Assembly: GCA_027886175.1 (NCBI GenBank)
Contig: JAJNNQ010000075.1
Span: 86,936,501-87,000,500, forward strand
DNA length: 64,000 nt
Source: Phylloscopus collybita
Lineage: Eukaryota > Chordata > Aves > Passeriformes > Phylloscopidae
Reading direction: 5' to 3'
Part shown: positions 35,620 to 46,274 of the stretch, one piece after another
Layout of the letters: each line of letters begins with the position of its first letter
Position numbering within the stretch: position 1 is the stretch's first letter
The notes under the pieces: generated by a model
Seen by the model: only the letters and a program-made list of their open reading frames with translations
What the model was told of the DNA's origin: nothing
Databases searched by the model: none
Program-made: the position numbers and the translations under genes

Positions 35620-37535
35620 ATTATTAGGATATGCCTGCATTTGTCTTTATGTATTTAATTAGGCACCTCTAAAGTCAGAATTAAGTTATCCTCTTGAATG
35701 GTGCATACAATTGACTCCCTATAATTTGTATTACTTGTTCTTCTAGAATTGCTGTAACTGCAAGTGGATCTCTGTGTCATCTGCATTATCTGAGTTAAGC
35801 TCTGCTCTGCTTTTTAGGGAGCATTTTCCTAATTGAAGGATTTTAATATATGGGTGGTATTATTTATTATTGTTGGTTTCATTTTTCCAGGCCATGATTG
35901 CCTTGACTTTCCTAATCAGTGTTTCTCTAATGTTGCCTTTGCCAAAAGTCTGGTGATGTCCTAACTGAAGTGATCTGCAAGTGTGTTTTCTTGGGCTGGA
36001 CACTACGTCCAAAGTCCAGTAGACATAAAATTCAGAAGTTTGCTGTAGTCACCGTGATGTACTGTCTTGCACAGAATGTTGACCTGGTGGTCTGTTCCCA
36101 TAAATCCCAGTAAGAAGGAGAAATTGAAGGAGAAATTGTAGCCCCAGAGGCAGTTACCCATGTACCATGAGTGAGCCATAGGAAGCCAGCCCTGGGTGTC
36201 TGTTACCCTCCCCTTCCTGTGACATATTTTTCAAGTGGGGACTCGATACAGCATTGATGAGGTGAGCATTGATGCACACCTTTGCTGTGCACCTTCCAAT
36301 TCCATCAGTGTTTGAATAATTTTTACCACTAACACTTTCTAATGATGTAATTGCTTCCAGTGAGCTACAAGTTACCTTACCATTGTTTTGGCTTCCACTG
36401 TCATTGTGGAACCTGTGAAATCTCAGGTTCTAACTCTGTGTGTACTACTAAAGTTGTCTTTTGGTAGTTTTAGACCAATACATCTGCCAGTCTCAGATGC
36501 AAAATAAAGGCATTTTCCGTGTTGTTTCTTCCCCAGGGTCACCTGCACAATACATGACCCACACATTCAGCACTTTAAGGGAACAGTTGGCACTTAGAAA
36601 GGCCAGAAATGGGAGAATTTCTGTTTTCCTAAAAACTGGATCACATTTTCTGCGCAGAAGGTTGCACAAGCAGTGCTTAAGTTAGTGTTAGCAGTCACCC
36701 AAGGCTCAGAAACTGAGATAACTGTGATTTTTAAACATACTGTTCAGCTACATGCAGGGGGGAAGCACCATTTCAGCTGCTGCACGTACATGTAGCTACC
36801 AGGGCCTCAAACGAGAGAGATCAATCTTATGCTCAGCACTTGACTGTGGCTGGAATGGTGGTGGCATGTCAACAGCCACAACAAGCCATGGGACTCTCAG
36901 ATGAGGAAAGGATTTGAAGATCTAAAGCTGAAAGTTAGGTGTATTTGTGAAGGGGAATGCAATCAAAGGATACATTTTTTTCAGTGCATCGGAGGAAGGG
37001 GCTCTAAATACCCTCTCCTGAGGAATTCAGCTGCATATCAGTGAAGGTAAAGTGGATACAAGAAAAATGCCATGTGTATGGAGAGCATTAGGAAAGGTCA
37101 TATATTTCAAGAAAGAATATTGTTTACAAGGAGTGTTAATAGGTTTCAAGGGAAATGTTAATTTTTTTTCCTGGCTGAAATAGCTACTGTAAGTTTTTAA
37201 TGGTTAATCATTCATTCTTGAATTTTTATATTAAGCATTTCATATTACTTTATTGACTTAACTTTTATGCTCTTCTTCATTTTGACAGTAAAGAATGACC
37301 AGGCAATACTCTTTGAAAATTGGAGACCATTTGCAGCTGCTCTCTGCTGAGGAAAGTGAATAATAGGGTGCCCTCAAGGAATTTCAAAGGTATCACTCAA
37401 CAGAAACTTTTGTGTCTGAAGAAAACTAGATCATTTTATCATGGTAGGCATACTGATATGTTTGCTTTAATAAAATGCCATATTTCTGCCTTTAATCCCT
37501 TGTCAACCAGCTATTAAAACCCCAAAGTGTATGCG
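35620..37535. other. Unique non-coding stretch
   Basis: No gene is recognised. A direct tandem duplication of a 13-base unit (gaaggagaaattg) lies at 36114-36139. Otherwise featureless. Confidence 0.6.
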
Positions 37536-37539
37536 TGCA

Positions 37540-37765
37540 GCACATGTAAACACTTGTAGTTTCAGGTTTGTCACACAACATGCAAATAAAGACTTTTGTG
37601 ATTTTTGTTTAGTGAACAATCCGTAATAAACTTCCTGAGTAATGGCAACGAGGCTCTTTTTCTCACCCCTTCCTCAAGCCAACAAATCAATTTGTTTAAT
37701 TCAATAATCCATGCAATTTTTTAAAAGCATTATCTAAATCCTACAGAGTTCTGCAAAGTGGCCAG
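37540..37765. promoter_or_regulatory. Enhancer-like block (candidate conserved element)
   Basis: Repeat-free AT-rich segment with an octamer-like ATGCAAAT near 37579, SOX-like GAACAATCCG near 37614, TTTAATTCAATAATCC near 37696 and ATGCAATTT near 37711. The combination suggests POU/SOX/homeodomain input. Motif matching alone is weak evidence. Confidence 0.2.
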
Positions 37766-37769
37766 ATGA

Positions 37770-40700
37770 TGAAATAATGACAACTGTTTTCCATGTAAAT
37801 AGTGAGGAGCACCTGAAATAATAGCAGTGTTGGAAGATGATTACTTATGAGAACTGACATTATGTGCCTCGAGCCCCTGGAATTTTGCACCTGCACTGAA
37901 CAGTTCCCCTTGTCTTTCAGCATGGCAATTCTGTGCTGTTAACTCACTCATCATTTCTTGCCTGTTAAGGCAAGGCTTGACTCGGTGCCCACGGTAATAG
38001 AAGCTTTCTTTGGAAGTAAAAAACATGGTTTGTGACCCAGCTCTTGTGGGCCTTGCATCATGTTAACTCAGAAATTTCTCAACATTTTTTGTGGATACCT
38101 TAACGAGTTTGGAAATTGTTTCAAATAATAGTAGAAGACTAAAAAATAATATTTTCTGAACAATGGTCAATAAATATTTTCTTAATAACAGTTATGCTGT
38201 TTATGAAATAGATAAAATAATAATTACATTAACAGATGTCCATACCCTTTCTGTCAATCCTTGTGTGCTCAGGTATTTCAGAAGGTGGTATACATGAAAG
38301 AAGCCTGTTTGTTGCTAAAACACTGACCCAAAAACGCAATGATAAAGATTGATAAAAACTATGGATTTGAGATTGTCAGCAGTCATATATCACATCAGTG
38401 AACCACAAGTATTAGGAAGTGTTGGTGGCTGCGAGGGAAGCATTTCCCTGAGCCCAGTGGAAAGGGAGCCATAGTTACTCTAAGACAGTAGCAGCACTGT
38501 AAACTGCCTGTTTGTGTTAAACTTTCTTGTTTCTACTTCTGGGGAAGTTATTCAGTACCACTACTAAGTTCCATGCCCTTTCTTTATCTCCTGTGTTTTA
38601 TTTAAGATGGAGTTTATCATAATGAAGTTAGAGTAAAGAAATGTAATAAATTTCAAAAGTTACTATTTCATTGTTGATATTCCAGAAATGGAACCGGTAG
38701 TAAGTTGCCATGTAGGCAGGAGGTCAAGAGTAAGATACCTTCATACAGCTGTGCAAATTGCTTTCCTTTTAGTGTTACAGTGTTCTAGGTTTTCTTTTCT
38801 TTTACACTGGAGTAGCTTCTTATACATGTGTGAGGCTAAGAATTTTTTGTTCCTTTCAGAGAAAGTTAATTTCCCTTTTCTCTTGAATTTCAAATACATG
38901 GTGCCCTAGGTTTTTTGGGTCCTTTTAAATCTCCTATTAATCTTTACTTTTGGCTGGCTCACATAATTTAGAACATTCTTCCACCTCTCTATTATCTTAC
39001 TTTCTCCTGTCATGTATTTTCTTTGTTTAGTTTGTTGGATCCATGTTCTACTTCTTCCCAAACTTTAAACTAGTAATTAGTTTCTAAATCGCAGGAAGAT
39101 GTTCCTGTGATCTATTATTTTGTCTTTATCTTTTCACTGAACATTTTTCTTCAGGTGTGACACTTCTCCAACCCTTTTTCTTTTTAATAAAAAAAATTAA
39201 TTTTTGACCCTGCTGACCAATCCTAATGCATTGAAAACACAGGCTTACATCATGGAATTTATGTTCAACAGCCTGTTTTATAGACCATCCTTGGAGTTTT
39301 GTGTCAGCCTGTTAACTGAGTTATTCTCATATCCAGGATTGCCAGTAGCACTTTTTCATTCACATTTCATATAAAGAAAAATATTGATAAAATGATTAGT
39401 ATAAGTTAACCATTGCCCAATGAGGACTAATAAATTATTGACGAGGTCAATGCTGTTCTATATGCTGTATAATCATAGCTTGTTACCATGTGAGTACATG
39501 ATCATGATTTCCTACTTATTATCTATTATTGTTGCTTATTTTTACCATACTATCTGCCAAGTACTTTTTAATCTTTTCTAGGTATTAGTATCATATGCCA
39601 CATTTTTGCTAGTAACTTGGAAAATTGTAAGTCACTTTACTTTGATTTAGAGCTGGCTGCGTGGGCATCTTGAGACCAATCCTGAAGCTGGAAACTCTGT
39701 CAACTTTTGGTTTAATGTTGGTTCTTCTAACCTATGGTTTAAATGATTTTTTTCTCCCCAGTTGTTTCATGTTGTAGTATAACAACTTTGGCAACTTTTC
39801 TATATTGATAAATTGTGGATTACCCACTCTTGTGAGATTCTGGGAATATTTTTTTCTTTCCACTAAGATGTTTGTTGGAAAAGGATTTTTTGTAGTAATA
39901 GAAGGCTCTTGCAGTCTCAAAACAAAGAAATGCTATTGTTAAATGTTGGAACAGGATAGGAAGTTTTAGCAAGTTCTCTTCTTGCTTTCTTGTGTTATCT
40001 TATGCTTAATATTTATGACTATATCTCAACCAGTAGACCTGTTGGTGTTTCTGGGTCCCGAGACAAGATGTGTTTTTCAATGTTCCATATCTTTTCAAAG
40101 TCTAACTATGATTCAGTATGCAGTTCTGAGGTTCCTTTCACTGATATGCCAGTGGATGTGGATGAGGGTTACTGCTTTACATTGAAAAGTGAAAAAAGGA
40201 AGCTGTGGTGTACGGTCATGAATTAATCAGGAAATTATTATTCTGTTATAACACAGCTGTAGTCTGTTACAACTGTTAAGTTTCTCTATTGAATTTATTG
40301 CTGACAATTTGCTTTGTGTAGTCTGGATTTAATACTTACAAAATATGATTGCAGGAGGAAACTGCTTCTTTTCTGCATTTTGTAATGGAATTTTTTGTCA
40401 ATTCATTTGAGTGTGACAGGAGATCTGACAGACAACTGATGAACAATAGCAGTTCTTGGGAAAGAGTGCAGGATTCTGCCTTTAAAAACTGATTTTGTAC
40501 ATGTGAACATAATTTTTCAGCATTCTAAAAACATGCATCAAATATGTCTTACATATTCTTTGCTGCATGGAGGCAGACAACAAGCGAGCAGGCAGTAATT
40601 AGGATGGAGTTGCAAGAAAAATTTGTTTCATGGTTATTCCTAGGCTTAGACTTTTTTTTTTTTTTCATTACTGGTAACAAAAAGTAAATTGTTTAAAGCC

Positions 40701-42788
40701 TTCTTGTGTGCACATGTCTGGTTTAGAGTAGAGTAGCTCAGCCTGGGTCAGGAAAAATAGAAAATGGAAATGGGACTTTGCAGGAAGTTCTGGCCATAAT
40801 AGCACTGTGTATTTGTTAGCAGTAATCTGGGCCTTGGTCTTCACTGCAGTCCTTCACAGTATTCAGGGATGTGCAATATCAGCTTCCTTACATGTGGTTG
40901 TCTTTGGGATGTTAAACTACACAGGTATTATGCACACTTCCTGGGACATGTGAAAGGCCAGTCTCCTATTTCTGCACAAGAGAACTCTTGTAATAGAGGA
41001 GTACCTACAGTACTAGAGTTGTGTGGGAGTCTTTTTGTTTCAGTTGATTTTTGTCATAATCTTGGGCAGTGCAAATGTGGCCATTTTCTCAAGAGAAGCT
41101 CCCCTACTAAAAAAAAAAAGCAAACTTTGTGGCCTTTGCTTTCTTTGGGTCACCTCAACAGGGCAGGCAAAATATTTATGCAAGTAAAAATGCACAAAGT
41201 GTTCTGTGCTAATCTGTATGGCACACTGGAAGAACAGGATCGGCTCCTCAGTCTGCCATCATCTTTTCATGCATATTTAGGCAAAATGCATGTCTGCTTC
41301 CCCTACAATCTGTAAACACTTTAGGACAAATCTTTCTCGGCAGGACAGAGTGCAATGAAGCCCAGATTTTAGCTTTGTCCTCTGGAAACTGTTTTCAAAA
41401 TGGCTTTGTGGCATCTCTCTAGATCCACATTTCAATGCCAAGAGTCAAAGATAAAAATGAATGTTGTGGTCTCATTTTCATCCTGTTTCTATCCAGGCTT
41501 ATCTAACACATGCCTGTATTTGGAAAGCAAAGACTTCTGTGGTCAGAATAGAACTGGACTGTTTTTGGGAGGTATGTAGGGAATTACAAAAGCTAAGCCT
41601 ATTCTTTTCCTCTTGCTCAAAATGAAAACATGACCATAAAAGACTCAAACTACTTGTGAGGCACCATGGTCATGTGTTTTCATGGAGAATAGAAGATGTC
41701 CTTCAATCTGATTAGATAGGTAGTCTTTGTTCCTCCTTTTTGAAATAATAGTGGAATGCAGGAGTCCAGGAAGGGACTAAAATCCCAGGGTGGTAGAAGG
41801 TGCACAATCTGGAATTAAGTTGGGATTTGTGTATGTAAGGTGCCTACGAACCTGCTGCTTATGGGATAACAACAAAGCTGTGCTGTTTGGCAGCAAAAGC
41901 AGCAATCATGGCAAATCAACTCTATATGCACTATTTCATCCAGTAGCAGGGTTTCCACTTTTCTCTAGATATAGGATGAAATACTTCAGAGACCTCCTTC
42001 TGTAAATACCTTTCTGGTGTTCCTGCAGGGCAGAGATTTAACATGCAAGGTGAATTAGAGCAGAGAGACAGAGCTGTGTGTCATCAGTGCCCTGAAACTC
42101 CTTTCTGTGGGCACATGGAATAATCCCAAGGAGCCCTCAATGCCATGGTCTTCATGTTCTGCCCAGAACTGCTTTTACAGGATCACCTGGAAGCTGCCAT
42201 TAAAGAGTAGAGTAATTCTCTCTGATATTGGTGATTTGCCTGTCAAATAAGCAAGTGTAAACTTTTATGTAGGTGTAAGTATTTTTGACAGAGTAAGGCT
42301 TTGGAAATCTCCAAAGAAAAAACCAAAGTATGGGAGGCTTCTGTCTGATGTGAAGTGTTACTGAATGTTCTAATATTCTCAAAGCTTTCATAGATTTAAG
42401 AAATCAACAGCCACACAAAAACTCCACTCTCAGAATGAAAATTCTAAGTACAGTAGATGCAAGATGGCTCTGATAGGATCTACCTCCAACTCCTATTTCA
42501 CTTGGGCTTTTTCTTTTTGTTTGCAGAGACTGGCAGGATGAGATGACAGTTTTTTCTGATGGCCCTGTTAATACTTTTCACTAACAAGGAAAGGGGAAGG
42601 GAATAATTCTCTGCAATAATATTGACTTCTTATGTGATATTGTGTAAGTCATTGGACTATTGTGTGCTCAGCTTCCTCAAGAAGAGAACAATACTATTTC
42701 TGTAGCTTGCACAGGTGTTATGACTGTTATTGTGAATAAAGGATATTTTGTTTTTCATGGGTTGAACCAGTACAGAATTCAGTTCTCT
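37770..42788. other. Unique AT-rich non-coding stretch
   Basis: No gene or repeat family recognised over about 5 kb. A run of 14 T lies at 40652-40665 and a run of A near 41109-41120. A 148-codon plus-strand frame at 40869-41315 has no recognisable domain, includes a Lys stretch from the A run, and is probably fortuitous. The 38.9-39.6 kb part is T-rich. Confidence 0.6.
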
Positions 42789-42790
42789 CT

Positions 42791-42948
42791 TAAAAAAAAA
42801 CAAAAAAAAAACCCCAACCCCCCTCCCCTCCCCCCCAAAAAAACAAACAACAACAACAACAACAACAACAAAAAACCAAAAACACAAAAAACCAAAACAA
42901 AACAAAACAAAAAAAAAAACCCAAAAAAAAGAAAAGAAAGAAAAAAGA
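42791..42948. repeat. A/C-rich low-complexity tract with (CAA)n
   Basis: Long A runs, C runs, about eight CAA/AAC units near 42845-42871, then CCAAA/CAAAA units and a final GAAAA/GAAAG part. Composition on the plus strand is almost only A and C. A 129-codon plus-strand frame rich in Lys, Asn and Pro crosses it and is an artefact. Confidence 0.9.
42812..42836 (-). other. Predicted G-quadruplex (minus strand) / i-motif (plus strand)
   Basis: On the plus strand there are four C tracts: C4 at 42812-42815, C6 at 42818-42823, C4 at 42825-42828 and C7 at 42830-42836. They are separated by only AA, T and T. The minus strand therefore has four G tracts of at least four with loops of one or two bases, which is a strong quadruplex motif. 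Confidence 0.7.
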
Positions 42949-42949
42949 A

Positions 42950-45130
42950 TGTTTCTAATCAGTCAGAGTGCTTTGGCCAGCATATTTTGAATTGTTCCAT
43001 CATGCTGTATAAATGTGAAGTTTTGATTGTTTTTCTTTGTTTGTTTTAAAGATTTTAATTATTTTGAAATCGTAGGTGAATTTTTAAGTGAAAACTGTCC
43101 TTCTGGGAAAACCAATTATCTTTAGAAATTATTGAAGTACAATGGTTTTTACATTTCAGACAGTGAAGTCCTCAGCATTTCTGAAATAGCTCTGTCAGAA
43201 AAAAACCCCAGCTAGTCTTTGATATGTTCAATTGCTTCCTGTTCCATCCCCCATATTTTTTTCAGCCAAACTGTGTGTGAGTTTATTGTAACAGTAAAAT
43301 TCTTTGAAAGATGAACTTACAGACCAAGGTGCGTAAAAGAAAACTGAGGTGACTTTAATGAGTCCTTGCAGCCTTTGGACTCCAGTCTGATTTATAGATA
43401 TTTGTATTTGTGTGTCTTCTCTCCTGGGGCTTCTCAAGGAATCAAGAGTGACAAAATTTCTTCCATGTTAAATTCCAGTACTGAACCATTTTTCTAGAGT
43501 TCTGGCATTGGCAAATGTTATACCAGTGTGTATTTTGGACACCTCAGAAGGCAACTGTTGAGCCCTTTTCTGTAATGTTTGACTGTGGCTCTGCAGAGAT
43601 TGCCTGTTCTGTCCCTTAGTGCAGGTCACCACCTGGGCACAGCCCCATTACCCAGCAGTGTCTGTGCCACCAGCTCTTCTAAATGCTTTGATTTGGAGTT
43701 ATGGTTAGACTGTAGTCAGCTATTTGAAAAAAAAATAAAAATCCCATCTTCTTCATCAAAGCATGAGTGCTAGTAACAGCTGGTGGTTTCCCTGATAAGA
43801 ATTTCTTAGTGCTTGCATGATTTTCTGGATGCCTTGAAGACAGCTTTTCCAAATTTCCAGTGCAAATTTTTATGTAGGAATAGGCACACTTCATCAGGTC
43901 TTACAAAAGCCAAACCCCAAAACCTCATTCAGAAATTCGTAGCATGTCTAATCTCTTTCTTCCTGTAAAGGGAATAAAGAAATATTTATTATATGTTACT
44001 TAGCTATCTGCTGAAGCTTGTTATAACAAGACAGAAAGCAAACTTCACTTTTGGTGAGAAAGGCTGTGATTGCACATTTATTAACAATCTATAGTTTGTA
44101 AATACGAAAATAAAAATATCCCAGACTACTTAAAACATAATTATTAATGTAACAAAGCAAGGCAAGAACAGCATCCAAAGAATTCATGTTTGAAGTCACA
44201 GATAATCCTGTAATTGCTACTTCTTGGTAAAATTCTTAGTATGTGAGAGGGAGTCTTTATTTTAAAATGGCACATACACATCAAAGACACTTTCTGTGTC
44301 TTTCATACAGCTTTGTTTTAAGCAAAGAAACACGCACACAGAAAAGGAAAAAAAAAAAAAGTTCTGTTGTGCTCGAAAGTCTGTTCATTTCTCCTCAAAG
44401 TAAATGCTGGTTTTTGGCAGCCTACAGATGGAAATGTGTTTAACACTAGGAAGGTGAATTTCTGCTACAGCAAGGACTGGAAGTGGATGTCAGCACAAGG
44501 GAATGATTGTCTGGGCTTTTTGTGGCTGGTTCTTTGCTGAAGGGTTTTGGACTAGCCATTGCCAAGCTTAGAGCAATGTTTGTTTCCTTCAGCTGCTGAT
44601 CTTCATAAAAGCATCATGCAAGGAATATTTGCCTTAGTGGGGATGAGAACATATCGCAGGTTTCAGTATTAAAACTGAAATCCTGACTCCCACATGCACA
44701 GAGGCTGCTAGCAGGGCTGCCTGGTCAGCTTTCCTGAGAGTAGCAGCCTCACTGTTTTGAGGTAGGAGATGCCAAGAATCTGCTGTGAGGATTTTTCTCC
44801 CACTGTGATTAGCCAGGACTTGAACATCACCTGTACCAAAACTAGTGCCAAAACTAGAAATTAAGCACCCATGTTTTAATAGAAATCAGTCTACATTTTG
44901 ACACACACACAAAATAATAGAGGATAGCCTATATATATCCTCCTATGGTCCTATGCTCCCGTGTACTGCATGGTATGCAACTGCATTTTCATCTCCACAA
45001 AATTTTACAAAATATTTATAAGTGTTCTGTTTATCGGAATTTCTCACTTTTCTTTAAGTGATTGGCAGGAGCTGGTGGAAATTTGGTCTACTCTGAGTCA
45101 TAATTGTGCTTACTTGTAGCTTATATTAGC
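42950..45130. other. Unique AT-rich non-coding stretch
   Basis: No gene or repeat family recognised. Short A runs lie near 43729 and 44349-44361. A short hairpin-capable GAGGATA/TATCCTC pair lies at 44921-44943. Confidence 0.6.
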
Positions 45131-45285
45131 TTATTTGTGGTGGGCTAACCCACGTGCCCACTAGAGCTGCTCCATCACTTCCCTTCTCAGCTGGGCAGGG
45201 AGAGAAAATACAGCAAAAGGCTCCTGGGTTGAAATAAGGGCAGGGAGAGAGTATTCACCAATTACCATCACAGGCAAAACAAACT

Positions 45286-45348
45286 CAATCAAGGGAAAAT
45301 TAGTTTTACTTATTGCCAATCAAGGGGAAAATTAGTTTAATTTATTGT
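45286..45348. repeat. Tandem duplication inside the LTR (31/32 bp)
   Basis: Two adjacent near-identical units, 45286-45316 and 45317-45348, both starting caatcaagggg/caatcaaggga and ending in ttattg. As I recall the LTR family, a single unit is usual here, so this looks like a local duplication in this copy or its subfamily. Only the second unit has a perfect minus-strand AATAAA. Confidence 0.8.
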
Positions 45349-45579
45349 CAAACAAGTCAGAGTAGGATAATGAGAATTAAACACTAAATCTTAAAAACAC
45401 TTTTGCCCACCCTTCCCTGTTTTCCAGGTTCAGCTTCACTCCAAAATTCTCTACCTCCTCCCCACAGTTGTGTAGGGGGATGTGGAACTGAGGCAGTGAT
45501 CAGTAGATCCCTACCACTCCATCCTCCACAGAAAGAGGGGTCCTCACATTCCTCCTTGGCTCTAGTCTGGGGTCCTTCC

Positions 45580-45965
45580 CATTGGACACAGTCCTCCATG
45601 AATTTCTGCAAGGTGATTCCTTCCCATGGGCTGCAGTCCTTTATGAACTTCCCCACCTTGGGTCCCTTCCATGGGGTGTTCCTTCAGGAACAGCCTGCTC
45701 CAGTGTGGGTCTCCCACAAGGTCACAAGTCCTGCCAGCAAACCTGCTCCAGGGTGGGCTCCTCTCTCCACAGGGCCGCAGATCCTGCCAGGAGCCTGCTG
45801 CAGCATGTGCTTCCCATGGGCTTACAGTCTCCTTTGGGCATCCACCTGCTCTGGAGTGGGGTCCTCCACAGTGAATATCTGCTCCACTGTGGACTGCCAT
45901 GGGCTGCAGAGGCACAGCCTGCCCTCACTATGGGCTGCACCGTGGGCTGCAGGGGAATCTCTGCT
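45580..45965. repeat. Degenerate tandem array within the LTR
   Basis: Imperfect units of about 40-60 bases, each with a version of 'cctgctccagtgtgggtctc', a cca(t/c)gggg-type segment and a 'ctgcagtcct' or 'cacaagtcct' segment. Examples start near 45690, 45747, 45795 and 45844. Such arrays are part of this LTR type and vary in copy number between copies. Confidence 0.75.
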
Positions 45966-46274
45966 CTGGCACCTGGAGCACCTCCTCCCCCTTCTCCTTC
46001 ACTGACCTTGGTGTCCGCAGGGCTGTTTCTCTCACATATTCTCAGTTCTCTCTCCAGCTGCAATTGCTCTTGTGTGGCAACTTTTTCTCCGTCTTAAACA
46101 TATTATCCCAGAATTGCAACCACTGTTGCTCAGCCTTGGTCAGTGATGGGTTTGTCTTGGGTCTGGCTGGCAGTGGCTCTGTTGGACATGGGGGAAGCTC
46201 CTGGTAGCTTCTCTCAGAAACCACCCCTGGAGCTCCACTGCTAGCTGGCCCCAAAAGTCCAAAGCAATAAGTCA

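Larger units (their letters stand above)
45136..46274 (-). mobile_element. Solo LTR of an avian endogenous retrovirus
   Basis: A GC-richer block of about 1.1 kb matching, from memory, a very common avian LTR type. The left end (45136) starts tgtggtgggctaaccc, the typical TG...CA border. The middle has an A-rich segment, a degenerate tandem array of 'ctgctccag..tggg..ccatgggctgcag' phrases (about 45580-45960), then the 'ctggagcacctcctccccct' region and a 'ggaagctcctggtagcttct' region near the right end. The right end, near 46274, is eroded. I chose the minus strand because AATAAA occurs there near the left end (complement of 45341-45346). No retroviral gag, pol or env sequence adjoins it, so it is a solo LTR. 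A clear target-site duplication was not found. Open frames of up to 200 codons across it are not genes. The family name is left open. Confidence 0.85.

Noticed and set aside
40869..41315. 148-codon plus-strand frame
   Set aside because: The longest frame in the plain AT-rich DNA, but it contains a Lys stretch from an A run and no motif I recognise. Chance frames of this length are plausible in 64 kb.
42660..43049. 129-codon plus-strand frame with poly-Lys and poly-Asn
   Set aside because: Direct translation of the A/C-rich low-complexity tract.
45403..46097. Overlapping 171- and 200-codon open frames on the plus strand
   Set aside because: They lie wholly inside the solo LTR and its tandem array. 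Several frames on both strands are open together, which points to composition and not coding.
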